Source of the DNA: Cyanobacteria bacterium M_surface_7_m2_037
Lineage (GTDB): Bacteria; Cyanobacteriota; Cyanobacteriia; PCC-6307; Cyanobiaceae
NCBI GenBank assembly: GCA_016882585.1
Contig: VGPP01000031.1
Span: 1 to 15,250, forward strand
Reading direction: 5' to 3'
DNA: 15,250 nucleotides
A model generated the notes under the pieces. That model did not search any database. It was not told the origin of the DNA and worked only from the letters and a program-made list of their open reading frames with translations. Numbering within the stretch: the stretch's first letter is position 1; each line of letters begins with the position of its first letter. The position numbers were made by a program, and so were the translations under genes. This document shows, piece by piece, positions 1-7,338 of this stretch.

Positions 1-1063
1 CGAACCAGGCGTCGTGGCTCTTGTAGGGGAAGGAGGCGTTGCTGTCCCAGAACAGCATCTTGTAGGGGCTGTTCTTCACATCACGGCCATCGCCGTAGTT
101 CACGTTGCCGGCCAGGCGTGGCTTGATATCGGCAACCGCTGCCTTGATGTACTTGTCCTTGGAGATGATGTCGCACATCTCGTCGAGGTTGGCTGGGTCC
201 TGGCACCAGATCTGGGCTTCCTGAACAGCCATCAGCAGCGCTTTGGCGGCCTTGGGGTTCTTATCCACCCAATCAGCGCGCATCGAGAAGGATTTCTCGG
301 GGTGCTTGTCCCAGATTTCTCCGGTCTGGGTGGCGGTGTAACCCAGCTTCTTGTTCACCAGGCGCTGGTTCCAGGGCTCACCCACGCAGAACAGATCCAT
401 GGTGCCGGTCTGCATGTTGGCCACCATCTGCGGCGGCGGGATCACCACCAGGTCGGCGTCTTTGTTGGGATCGATGCCGTTCGCCGATAGCCAGTAGCGC
501 ATCCACAGGTCGTGGGTACCGCCGGGGAAGGTGACGGCGGCCTTGATCTTGCGGCCGAGGCTCTTGGTGGCTTTGGCGAGACCTTCCTTGTTGTCAACGG
601 TCAGCTTCTCGTCGAGCAGGTCTTTGGCAGCCGAGATGCCCTGGCCCTGAAGGTTGAGCCGCGCCAGCGTGTACATCGGCAGCGGCTGCTTGCTCTTGGT
701 GATCTTGCCGGCCGTGAGCAGCAGGGGCATCGGCGAAAGGATGTGAGCGCCATCGATGCCGCCCTTGGCGCTACCGAGCTCCAGGTTGTCGCGCGTCACC
801 GCCCAGGAGGTTTGCTTCACCACCTTCACGTCGGGCATGCCGTGCTTGGCGAAGAAGCCCTTCTCCTTGGCGACGATCAGCGGAGCGGCGTCGGTGAGGG
901 CAATGAAGCCCAGGGTGGCGCCGGGAACCTCCGGTGCATCAGCGCCGGTGGCTGTGCTGGCGGTGGGAGCTTTCTTGCTGCTGCCGCAGGCGGCCAGCCA
1001 CATGGCACCGGCGGCCGAACCGGCGGCGGTGATCAGAAATTTGCGGCGCGACAGGTTCGACAT
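1..1063 (-). CDS. nrtA: Nitrate ABC transporter substrate-binding lipoprotein NrtA, C-terminus cut by window edge
   Basis: This is the periplasmic nitrate/nitrite-binding lipoprotein that delivers substrate to the NrtBCD importer. I translated it from the ATG whose complement is at 1061-1063; about 354 residues are present and the family is usually near 440, so the C-terminus lies outside. The N-terminus has a twin-arginine motif (S-R-R-K-F, residues 5-9), a hydrophobic stretch and a lipobox L-A-A-C ending at Cys26, so Tat export followed by lipidation is expected. Trp87, the LNLQGQGI segment (137-143 region), the TFPGGTHDLW segment with His184, and FCVGEPWN (225-232) match the NrtA/CmpA family. 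The close relative CmpA binds bicarbonate. The Trp/Gln/His pattern and the adjoining narM, nirA and cynS favour nitrate. It lies 189 nt downstream of narM on the same strand, so it may have its own promoter. nrtB and later genes should follow off the left edge. Confidence 0.93.
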   Translation of the reverse strand, partial: MSNLSRRKFLITAAGSAAGAMWLAACGSSKKAPTASTATGADAPEVPGATLGFIALTDAAPLIVAKEKGFFAKHGMPDVKVVKQTSWAVTRDNLELGSAKGGIDGAHILSPMPLLLTAGKITKSKQPLPMYTLARLNLQGQGISAAKDLLDEKLTVDNKEGLAKATKSLGRKIKAAVTFPGGTHDLWMRYWLSANGIDPNKDADLVVIPPPQMVANMQTGTMDLFCVGEPWNQRLVNKKLGYTATQTGEIWDKHPEKSFSMRADWVDKNPKAAKALLMAVQEAQIWCQDPANLDEMCDIISKDKYIKAAVADIKPRLAGNVNYGDGRDVKNSPYKMLFWDSNASFPYKSHDAWF

Positions 1064-1186
1064 GGGCGCGAAGCGTCTGGTGAAGGAACGAACTGAACAA
1101 CGGACGCCAGAAGCCTGCGGCGGCATGGCAGCCGTAATCCAGTAGGCACTCACAACAACGGGCTGCCGCCTGGAAGGAATAACGCG

Positions 1187-1196
1187 TTGGCGCCAA
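1187..1196. repeat. 10-bp perfect palindrome in the narM-nrtA gap
   Basis: TTGGCGCCAA reads the same on both strands and sits about midway between the narM stop and the nrtA start, with near-symmetrical flanks (GCG/TGC). It could be the core of a weak narM terminator hairpin or a protein-binding site. There is no T-run long enough to call a terminator. A second short inverted repeat, GATCT-agg-AGATC, lies at 1209-1221 in the same gap. Function is unknown and chance is possible. Confidence 0.3.
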
Positions 1197-1252
1197 TGCT
1201 GACCAACAGATCTAGGAGATCACGCATGGTTGGCCGTTGCTGGTGCTCGTTG

Positions 1253-1780
1253 CTACGAAATCTCGCCTTGGCTTGCCGGTTGGTGCCCTGGGGAACCATC
1301 AATCAGTGCCGATGGCGGCAGCAGCTCCGCAAAAGCGGCCTCGAGGTTGTGGTGGTCGTGCCCGGGGCGCGCCAGTTTGCACAGGGCGAAGCGTTCCAGC
1401 TCGCCCAGCTCGGCCCACTGCTGCGCGCTCAGGCCCACCTGCCGTTGCCGGGCAGCCCGTTGCACCTCCTCGGGTATGGGCTCCGATCGCTGCCAGGGTT
1501 CCGCCACCGCCACGGGCAGGGGCCGCGCTTCGCCGTCGGCCATGGGCCGGGTCCAGGCTTGCAGCTGTTCGCGCAGCTGCTGCAGCGCCACTGCTTGATC
1601 AGGCCAGTCGACCAGCTGCTGGCGTTGGGCCTGGCTCAGCTCCAGCCAGTGGCTGAGCTTGAGCTTGAGCCCGATCAGATCCAGCTTGCGCCGCACGCAC
1701 AGGGGGATGCAGCGCCAGGAACCCACGAAATCCTGTTCAAAGGCAAAGCAGTGGCTGGCTTGCAGGCGCGGCGATGCCAT
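1253..1780 (-). CDS. narM: Nitrate reductase-associated protein NarM
   Basis: A 175-residue protein recognised by its N-terminal block at about residues 12-60: F-E-x-D-F-V, then R-C-I-P, R-R-K-L-D, and the segment GLKLKLSHWLELSQAQRQQL. This is the signature of the nitrate reductase-associated family, whose founding cyanobacterial member NarM is needed for active nitrate reductase (NarB) without being a known catalytic subunit. The C-terminal half is rich in Arg, Glu and Leu and includes a P-I-P-E-E-V segment. It starts 6 nt after the stop of the upstream trpD2-like gene, so the two are almost certainly co-transcribed. No strong Shine-Dalgarno is visible. narB is not in the window and probably lies beyond nrtA. 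The family call is firm; the molecular role (maturation or assembly of NarB) is inference from the literature. Confidence 0.9.
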   Translation of the reverse strand: MASPRLQASHCFAFEQDFVGSWRCIPLCVRRKLDLIGLKLKLSHWLELSQAQRQQLVDWPDQAVALQQLREQLQAWTRPMADGEARPLPVAVAEPWQRSEPIPEEVQRAARQRQVGLSAQQWAELGELERFALCKLARPGHDHHNLEAAFAELLPPSALIDGSPGHQPASQGEIS

Positions 1781-1786
1781 GGCAGC

Positions 1787-2881
1787 TCAGCTCAGGGTTT
1801 GACGCATCCGCTCGAGCTGCCGCAAGGCTGCTCCGCTGTGCAGCAGTGCCTCGGCCTGCTCCACGCCTTCGGGCAGGCTGGCGGCCGCGCCGGCTTGCCA
1901 GAGGTAGGTGCCGGCGTTCCAGCGCAGCGATGCCGCCAGCTCCCCTTGCCCGCCCAGGCCGGCCAGGGCCTGTTGGCTCCACTGCTCCAGGCTGTGCCAG
2001 GCGGGATCGGCGCCGTAGCAGCCGTGATCGCGCGGATGCAGCACCAAGCGCTCCGGTTGCTGATGGGGGTGCACACGGCCGGTCACGCAGGCGCGGCTGA
2101 TGGGCAGGTCGGTGCTGCCTTCCAGGCCCTTCACGGTGAACACGTTGGTTTCGCCGGCCAGCTTCAGCGCTGCCCAGGCCCGGGCTTCGGTGGGGGGATG
2201 CACGAAGCCGCTCACCAACAGGTGCGGGCCGTGGTGGGCCGTCCACATCAGTTCGAGGCTGGCCAGCGGCGGCCGTTTGCCGATCTCATCGCGGTAGGGG
2301 ATCAGCTGTTCCGCGGCGGGGAAGTGATCGGGCTGATGCAGCAGGGCCAGGTTGCAGCGATCCAGGCTGCTCTGCAGCCATTCCAGGCTGCGGCCGGTGA
2401 GCACCAGGCCCAGGCTGGCGAACAGTTCAGCGCCCGTCACGCCGTATTTCACCGGCATGCGGCCGGCGCCTTGCAGCAGCACCGGGATGTTGGCCGCAGC
2501 CAGCACCAGGGCGGTGAGCGGATAAATCGGTGCGGTGCGGCTGCGCCCGTCGAAGGGCATGCCGAAGCAGAGGGCGGGTGTGCGGCTGCTGAGCACCGGC
2601 CCGCGGCGCCGGTACACATCCAGCATCCCCGTGAGTTCCTGGGGTTCGGGCCGGCGGATGCGATGGGCGATCAGAAAGGCGCCGATCTGGGCCGGAGTGG
2701 CGATGCCATCGAGCATCAGCTCCATCGCTTCAGCGGCTTCCTCACGGCTGAGGCCGCTGCTGGTGTGTTCGCCGCTGCCCACCTTGCCCAGGTAGGTGCG
2801 AAAGCGGGCGCGCTGCTCGCCCACCGCTTCAGATGCTCCCGATTGCGCTGCTCCTGGCTGTGTGGAGAGGGTCGCCACCAT
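1787..2881 (-). CDS. TrpD2-like (anthranilate phosphoribosyltransferase fold) protein
   Basis: A 364-residue protein of the glycosyltransferase family 3/TrpD fold. The N-terminal helical domain (about residues 25-95) has the expected GLSREEAAEAMELMLDG and TPAQIGAFLIAHRIR pattern. The region that binds phosphoribosyl pyrophosphate in true TrpD (GTGGD) is replaced by G-M-P-F-D-G-R-S-R-T-A-P at residues 107-118, as in TrpD2/YbiB-type proteins. A later LLQGAGRMPVKYGVTGAELF block corresponds to the family's conserved HGNR-like region but is also divergent. It is therefore unlikely to make tryptophan precursor; YbiB of E. coli binds nucleic acid instead. It starts at an ATG in the 150-nt gap shared with cynS and is followed 6 nt later by narM, which suggests a job connected with nitrate use. 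The true substrate is unknown. Fold call is confident, function is not. Confidence 0.85.
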   Translation of the reverse strand: MVATLSTQPGAAQSGASEAVGEQRARFRTYLGKVGSGEHTSSGLSREEAAEAMELMLDGIATPAQIGAFLIAHRIRRPEPQELTGMLDVYRRRGPVLSSRTPALCFGMPFDGRSRTAPIYPLTALVLAAANIPVLLQGAGRMPVKYGVTGAELFASLGLVLTGRSLEWLQSSLDRCNLALLHQPDHFPAAEQLIPYRDEIGKRPPLASLELMWTAHHGPHLLVSGFVHPPTEARAWAALKLAGETNVFTVKGLEGSTDLPISRACVTGRVHPHQQPERLVLHPRDHGCYGADPAWHSLEQWSQQALAGLGGQGELAASLRWNAGTYLWQAGAAASLPEGVEQAEALLHSGAALRQLERMRQTLS

Positions 2882-2962
2882 GCAGCCCGATGGGCATAAC
2901 GCGTCTCAATTCTGAATCACGGCTGGATCGCGGAGCGCCGGTAGCCGCAGCACCGCCGGCTG

Positions 2963-2976
2963 GTAGCAAGCGCTGC
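2963..2976 (+). promoter_or_regulatory. Possible imperfect NtcA site upstream of cynS
   Basis: GTA-N8-TGC, one base from the NtcA consensus GTA-N8-TAC, in the divergent trpD2-cynS gap. Exactly 22 nt downstream is GAGGGT, which keeps only the A and final T of the TAN3T -10 box that usually follows NtcA sites. Regulation of cyanase genes by NtcA is known in cyanobacteria. The match is weak in GC-rich DNA and could be chance. Confidence 0.28.
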
Positions 2977-3031
2977 TCCTGCTGATGCGGCAGCCGCGGA
3001 GGGTGGCGCGGTTGCTGCTGCCTCGCCGCCC

Positions 3032-3478
3032 ATGCCTTCTGGATCGTCCCTCACCGCCACCCTGATGGCCGCCAAGCGCGCCAAGGGTCTGAGCTTTGCG
3101 GATCTGGAGCAGGCGATGGGCCGCGATGAGGTGTGGATCGCTTCACTGTTTTATGGCCAGTCCACAGCGTCGCCAGAGGAGGCCCAGCAGCTCAGCGATC
3201 TGCTGGAGCTCGATCCCGCCACCTGTGAGGCGCTGCAGGCCTATCCCACCAAAGGCTGCCTGGATCCGGTGATTCCCACTGATCCCCTGATTTACCGCTT
3301 CTACGAAATCATCCAGGTGTATGGGATGCCCCTCAAGGATGTGATCCAGGAGAAGTTCGGCGACGGGATCATGAGCGCCATCGATTTCAGCCTCGATGTG
3401 GACAAGGTGGCTGACCCCGCCGGGGACCGGGTGAAGGTGACGATGTGCGGCAAATTCCTTGCCTACAAGAAGTGGTGA
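3032..3478 (+). CDS. cynS: Cyanate hydratase (cyanase)
   Basis: A cytoplasmic enzyme that reacts cyanate with bicarbonate to give ammonia and carbon dioxide, giving both detoxification and a nitrogen source. It has 148 residues (E. coli CynS has 156). The N-terminal helical domain (1-75) is followed by the catalytic domain with I-P-T-D-P, Y-R-F-Y-E-I-I-Q-V-Y-G and E-K-F-G-D-G-I. The catalytic triad of the family, Arg-Glu-Ser (96, 99, 122 in E. coli), is present as Arg89, Glu92 and Ser115, with a constant offset of seven that supports the chosen ATG. No Shine-Dalgarno is evident. It is divergent from the trpD2-narM operon and 105 nt upstream of nirA, so it may be read through into the nitrite reductase operon. 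No cynABD cyanate transporter genes are visible; cyanate could come from carbamoyl phosphate breakdown or an importer elsewhere. Confidence 0.96.
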   Translation: MPSGSSLTATLMAAKRAKGLSFADLEQAMGRDEVWIASLFYGQSTASPEEAQQLSDLLELDPATCEALQAYPTKGCLDPVIPTDPLIYRFYEIIQVYGMPLKDVIQEKFGDGIMSAIDFSLDVDKVADPAGDRVKVTMCGKFLAYKKW

Positions 3479-3512
3479 GCGCCTGGCCCTGATGCCCAGG
3501 AACGTTCGTTTG

Positions 3513-3526
3513 GTAACGATGGCGAC
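3513..3526 (+). promoter_or_regulatory. Probable NtcA-type site upstream of nirA
   Basis: GTAACGATGGCGAC fits GTA-N8-GAC, one base from the consensus GTA-N8-TAC. It lies in the 105-nt cynS-nirA gap, 57 nt before the nirA ATG. At 23 nt downstream is CACCCT, a poor -10 box. NtcA activation of nirA operons is well established in cyanobacteria, which raises the prior for this site, but the -10 match is weak. Confidence 0.42.
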
Positions 3527-3583
3527 ACTGATCGGTGCTGCCGGTTGAGCACCCTGTGGCCTTCCTGAGTTGTTGCTGCAGCC

Positions 3584-5098
3584 ATGGCCGCCACCTTGAG
3601 CAAGATCGAGCAGGCCAAGGCGGAGCTCTGCGGCCTGGAGCTGGCACCACGCCTGGGCGACCTGGCGGCTCAAGGTTGGGACAACCTCGATGAGGCCACC
3701 CTCACCATCCGCCTCAAGTGGCTTGGGATCTTCTTCCGGCCGGTGACGCCGGGGCGGTTCATGGTGCGGCTGCGCCTGCCCAACGGCGTGATCAGCGCCG
3801 ATCAGCTGGAGGTGCTTGCCGATGCGGTGGATCGCTGCGGCGAACACGGCTCCGCCGACATCACCACTCGCCAGAACCTGCAGCTGCGCGGGCTGCTGCT
3901 GGAAGACATGGCGCCGCTGATGCAGGCAATGGAGGCCGTGGGGCTCACCAGCCGCCAATCCGGCCACGACAACCCCCGCAACATCACCGGCAATCCACTG
4001 GCCGGCATCGATCCCGAGGAGCTGGTGGATACGCGGCCGCTGGTGGAGGCGATCCAGCAGCGCCTTCTGGCCGCCGATGCTCCGCGCAACCTGCCCCGCA
4101 AGTTCAACATCGCCGTGGGCGGTGCCCCCGACAGCTTCCTGCTGCACAACGATCTGGCCTTCCTGCCGGCCGATCACAACGGTGAGCTCGGCTTCACCGT
4201 GATGGTGGGCGGCTTCTTCTCCGCCCAGCGCAATGAGCTGGCCATCCCTCTGGGGCTGTGGCTGCGCGCTGATCAGCTGGCCAACTACAGCCTGGCCACC
4301 CTGCGCCACTTCGAGCGTTGCGGCAATCGCCAGGCCCGCAACAAGAGCCGCCTGATGTATTTGGTGGATGAGCTCGGCCTCGAGGGTTATCGCGAGGCGA
4401 TGCTGGATGAGTTCAGCGCTCTCGGCGGTGAGGCCGCTGCTCACAACGGCGAGCACCACGTGAACCGCGCACCCCGGGCGGCCCTGGGCGTGAACCCGCA
4501 GAAGCAGGAGGGGTTGAGCTGGGTGGGGCTGAGCGTGCCGGTGGGCCGCCTCGATGCGGCATCCATGGCCGAGCTGGCTGCGCTGGCGCGCCGCTACGGC
4601 AGCGGTGAACTGCGCTTCACCGAAGCCCAGAACGTGTTGATCGTGAATGTGCCGGCCGAGCGGGTGGAGGCCCTGCTGGCGGAGCCGCTGCTGCAGCGCT
4701 TCAAGAGCGAACCGGGCGCCCTGATGGCCGAGGCGGTGAGCTGCACCGGCAATCGCTATTGCAGCTTTGCCCTGATCCCCACCAAAACCACGGCCCAGGC
4801 GGTGGTGGAAGAGCTGGAGCAGCGCCTCGAACTGCCCCATGCGGTGCGCAGCCACTGGACCGGTTGCCCCAATGCCTGCGGCCAGCCCTACATGGGTGAG
4901 ATCGGCTTGATGGGTGCCAAGGCCCGCCACGAGGGCCAGATGGTGGAAGCGGTGAAGATCTTCCTCGGCGGCGACATGGGCGCCGATCCGAAGCTGGCCG
5001 AACTGCACGACAAGGGCGTACCCCTTGCTCTGCTGCCGGATGTGCTCGAGCAGCTGCTGGTGGAGCGCTTCGGGGCGCGGCGCCGCGCCGCGGCCTGA
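3584..5098 (+). CDS. nirA: Ferredoxin-nitrite reductase
   Basis: A cytoplasmic enzyme that reduces nitrite to ammonium with six electrons from ferredoxin, using siroheme and a 4Fe-4S cluster. It has 504 residues, the usual size (about 510). The first half-domain includes F-F-R-P-V-T-P-G-R-F-M-V-R-L-R and D-I-T-T-R-Q-N-L-Q-L-R-G, the siroheme/nitrite-binding segment. The cluster ligands are Cys387 and Cys393 (C-x5-C) and Cys428 and Cys432 (C-x3-C, in T-G-C-P-N-A-C-G-Q). The pattern R-x-F-x-x-x-G-N-R-Q-A-R-N-K-S-R (about 243-258) is also typical. No C-terminal ferredoxin domain is fused, unlike in some filamentous cyanobacteria. It is followed after 27 nt by the chelatase gene and then cobA, which make its siroheme. 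Sulfite reductase is the main alternative, but the context and length favour nitrite reductase. Confidence 0.96.
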   Translation: MAATLSKIEQAKAELCGLELAPRLGDLAAQGWDNLDEATLTIRLKWLGIFFRPVTPGRFMVRLRLPNGVISADQLEVLADAVDRCGEHGSADITTRQNLQLRGLLLEDMAPLMQAMEAVGLTSRQSGHDNPRNITGNPLAGIDPEELVDTRPLVEAIQQRLLAADAPRNLPRKFNIAVGGAPDSFLLHNDLAFLPADHNGELGFTVMVGGFFSAQRNELAIPLGLWLRADQLANYSLATLRHFERCGNRQARNKSRLMYLVDELGLEGYREAMLDEFSALGGEAAAHNGEHHVNRAPRAALGVNPQKQEGLSWVGLSVPVGRLDAASMAELAALARRYGSGELRFTEAQNVLIVNVPAERVEALLAEPLLQRFKSEPGALMAEAVSCTGNRYCSFALIPTKTTAQAVVEELEQRLELPHAVRSHWTGCPNACGQPYMGEIGLMGAKARHEGQMVEAVKIFLGGDMGADPKLAELHDKGVPLALLPDVLEQLLVERFGARRRAAA

Positions 5099-5125
5099 AG
5101 CATTGCCGAACCCAGACCTGCCAGG

Positions 5126-6547
5126 GTGGAGACCACAGTGATCTCTGCGCCTTTGGAGCCAAGCGATTCCACGGATCGCTGGCAGCAACTGCAGCTGTTG
5201 CGGCGCGGTCGAACGCCCGTGCAGCCCTGGCTGCAGCAGCTTGAGCGGGCCGGTAGCCCGGCATCGATCGAGGTGCTGGCCGCACTGATCGGTCAGCTGG
5301 ATCGCGCCGGTGTGGAGCAGCTCCTCAGCGGACCCGTGGGCCGCGATGCCGCCACCCTGCGGGAGGCGGCCCGCCGGGAGTTGCCCCTGCTGGCCGGCAC
5401 CCCTGAGGTGAAGCAAGCCTGGCTGGAGCCGTTGCTGGCCCAGCCGCCCTCGCTGCTCTGGCTGGAGATCCTGGGCCACTTCCGCGAGGCGCGGGTGGCG
5501 CCCCGTTTGCGCCTGGCGCTGGATGGTGCGGATCCCTTCGATCCCAGGCAGGCGGATGCGGTGAGGCTGTTGCCCCTGCTCGGTCAACAGCGCCAACCCG
5601 ATGATGCGGCGCTGCTGCTGCGGCTGGCCCGGGCGCCGCTGCCCCAGGCCTGGCGCCATGCAGCGCTGGAAGGGTTGGCGGTGGGGCTGTCGGCCTGGCC
5701 ACTGGAGCCCTTGGCCGAAGGGTTGCAGCAGCTCAGTACTGAACTGGATCCAGGGCTGGCGGCCCAGGCGGTGGATCTCCTGGGCCGGCTGCCCGATGGG
5801 CAACAGCGGTTGCGGCAGCTGCAGGGCCGGGCCCTGGAGCCGAGTGTGGCTGAGCGCTGGCGCCGCCGGCTGCGGCGCACACCGCTGGTGTTGGTGGTGC
5901 ATGGCCGTCAGGGCGGTGTGATTCCTGAAGTGCTGCAGCAGCTGGCGGCTGAGCTGGAGCAGCGGCGTGGCGCGCCGGTGCTGCTGCAAGCCCTCACGGC
6001 TGCGCCACCCGAGGGCGATGGCCGCTTCTGGCTGGCGGCCCAGCGCGCGGGTGGCATCAGCGTGGTGCCCCTGTTGCTGCTGCCCGGCGGTCATGTGCGC
6101 AGCGATGTGCCGGCTATTGCTGGTCAGTGGCGCCAGCAGGCCGCAGCGGCCCAGCGTCCAGTGCAGGTGCGGCGGCTGCCGTTTGTGGGGGCCTGGCCGC
6201 GCTGGCAGCGGCTGCTGGCGGAGCTCTGGGCGGAGCGGGCCGCTGGGCGGCCCTTGCTGTGGCTGCATCACCCCCTGCAGGGTGCTCTCAGTGCCCGGTA
6301 TCTGCAGCACCTGGCTGCGGTGGTGGGCTATCCCGGCATGGCGGCCGCCTACAGCGATCCCCATGCAGCTCTGGCGGCCCAGCCCCAGCCGCCGGCCTTG
6401 CTGGCTCCGCTCACCCTGGCCCCCAATCGGCTCAGCGAATCCCTCAACATGGACGCACAAACGGCATCGGTTGAGGTGCTGCCCCCGCTGCTGGATTGGC
6501 CTCCTGTGCGTGATGGTCTGCTCACCGAGCTGGAGGCTCTGCCATGA
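5126..6547 (+). CDS. Sirohydrochlorin chelatase-like protein with N-terminal HEAT-like extension
   Basis: A 473-residue protein with two parts. Residues about 15-245 are alpha-helical, Leu/Ala/Arg-rich and look like HEAT-type repeats. Residues about 250-473 resemble the long CbiX/SirB chelatase, which puts iron into sirohydrochlorin to finish siroheme. The first chelatase half has L-V-L-V-V-H-G-R-Q with His259 and L-L-P-G-G-H-V-R-S-D-V-P with His323, the positions expected to bind metal. The second half has L-L-W-L-H-H-P (His381, His382) in place of the usual G-R-G-S motif, so it appears degenerate. The start is a GTG; no in-frame ATG exists before the chelatase domain. It begins 27 nt after nirA and ends in an ATGA overlap with cobA, which places it in siroheme supply. 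Chelation of iron rather than cobalt is inferred from context. Confidence 0.82.
   Translation: METTVISAPLEPSDSTDRWQQLQLLRRGRTPVQPWLQQLERAGSPASIEVLAALIGQLDRAGVEQLLSGPVGRDAATLREAARRELPLLAGTPEVKQAWLEPLLAQPPSLLWLEILGHFREARVAPRLRLALDGADPFDPRQADAVRLLPLLGQQRQPDDAALLLRLARAPLPQAWRHAALEGLAVGLSAWPLEPLAEGLQQLSTELDPGLAAQAVDLLGRLPDGQQRLRQLQGRALEPSVAERWRRRLRRTPLVLVVHGRQGGVIPEVLQQLAAELEQRRGAPVLLQALTAAPPEGDGRFWLAAQRAGGISVVPLLLLPGGHVRSDVPAIAGQWRQQAAAAQRPVQVRRLPFVGAWPRWQRLLAELWAERAAGRPLLWLHHPLQGALSARYLQHLAAVVGYPGMAAAYSDPHAALAAQPQPPALLAPLTLAPNRLSESLNMDAQTASVEVLPPLLDWPPVRDGLLTELEALP
6532..6536 (+). promoter_or_regulatory. Ribosome binding site of cobA
   Basis: GGAGG lies 7 nt before the cobA ATG, inside the last codons of the chelatase gene. 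It is one of few clear Shine-Dalgarno sites here and fixes the cobA start at 6544, supporting translational coupling through the ATGA overlap. Confidence 0.7.
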
Positions 6548-7338
6548 GCAACTCCGCTGCCGGCAAGGTGTATCTGGTGGGGGCAGGCCCGGGGGATCCC
6601 GATCTGCTCACGATCAAGGCCCATCGGCTGCTGAGCAGCTGCGATGCCCTGGTGTACGACTCGCTCGTGCCGCGCGAGGTGCTCGCCCTGGTGCCGGAAA
6701 CGGCCGAACAACATTTCGTGGGCAAGCGGCGCGGCCATCACTCGGTGCCTCAGCCGAGCACCAATGCGGTGTTGGTGGAGCTGGCGGGCCGGCACCGCTG
6801 TGTGGTGCGGCTGAAGGGGGGTGATCCCTTCCTGTTCGGCCGCGGGGGTGAAGAAGCGGCGCATCTCGAGCGCCATGGCATCGCCGTGGAAGTGGTGCCG
6901 GGAGTAACGGCCGGGATCGCCGCGCCCGCCTACGTGGGCATCCCGGTGACCCACCGCCGCGCCGGCAGTTCGGTCACCTTCGTGACCGGGCACGAGGAGA
7001 TTGATAAAGCTCGCCCCAGCGTGGATTGGCGGGCCCTGGCGCGCAGCAGCGACGGCCTGGTGATCTACATGGGCCTGCACAACCTGCCTCACATTTGTGA
7101 GGAGTTGATCGCGGGAGGTTTGGCTCCCACCACTCCAGCTGCTGCGGTGCAGCAGGGCACCGTGCGCGGCCAGCGTGCGGTAATCGCCGATCTGCAGGGC
7201 TTGGCCGCAGCGGTGCGCCAGGCCGATTTCGCTTCGCCCTCGATCGTGGTGATCGGTGAAGTGGTGAATCAGCGGGTGGAGAGCTGCGCGCCGGAGCCGG
7301 CGGCGGTGGAGATGCCGATCCCGCTCAAGCAGGGCTGA
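6544..7338 (+). CDS. cobA: Uroporphyrinogen-III C-methyltransferase (SUMT)
   Basis: A cytoplasmic enzyme that transfers two methyl groups from S-adenosylmethionine to uroporphyrinogen III, giving precorrin-2, the branch point to siroheme and cobalamin. It has 264 residues, the size of single-domain CobA rather than the fused CysG. Motifs in order: G-A-G-P-G-D-P-D (13-20), R-L-K-G-G-D-P-F-L-F-G-R-G-G-E-E (89-104), G-V-T-A-G-I-A-A-P-A-Y-V-G-I-P-V-T-H-R (120-138), T-G-H-E (148-151) and Y-M-G (175-177). The start is fixed by a GGAGG 7 nt upstream and overlaps the chelatase stop. The intermediate enzyme, precorrin-2 dehydrogenase, is not in the window and must be encoded elsewhere. The 3' end overlaps a convergent gene by 14 nt. 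Confidence 0.96.
   Translation: MSNSAAGKVYLVGAGPGDPDLLTIKAHRLLSSCDALVYDSLVPREVLALVPETAEQHFVGKRRGHHSVPQPSTNAVLVELAGRHRCVVRLKGGDPFLFGRGGEEAAHLERHGIAVEVVPGVTAGIAAPAYVGIPVTHRRAGSSVTFVTGHEEIDKARPSVDWRALARSSDGLVIYMGLHNLPHICEELIAGGLAPTTPAAAVQQGTVRGQRAVIADLQGLAAAVRQADFASPSIVVIGEVVNQRVESCAPEPAAVEMPIPLKQG

Noticed and set aside
14..1145. Plus-strand frames of 158, 194 and 129 residues at the left edge
   Set aside because: The minus strand encodes NrtA with signal peptide and family motifs through nearly all of this stretch.
1134..1155. Possible NtcA site before nrtA around two GTA triplets at 1134 and 1142
   Set aside because: Neither has TAC or a near match at the right spacing (the best reads GTA-N8-CAA), and no -10 box follows.
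1187..2899. A 570-residue plus-strand open frame
   Set aside because: It is antisense to narM and the trpD2-like gene, both supported by family motifs, and its composition (Gln, His, Gly, Arg) is typical of a shadow frame.
3482..3500. Terminator hairpin after cynS
   Set aside because: CCTGG and CCAGG can pair, but the stem is only five pairs with a long loop and no T-run follows.
3143..6460. A 1,105-residue open frame on the minus strand, antisense to cynS, nirA and the chelatase gene
   Set aside because: It is the mirror of GC-rich codon use in the real genes, is rich in Gln, His, Arg and Gly, has no recognisable motif and spans three well-supported genes.
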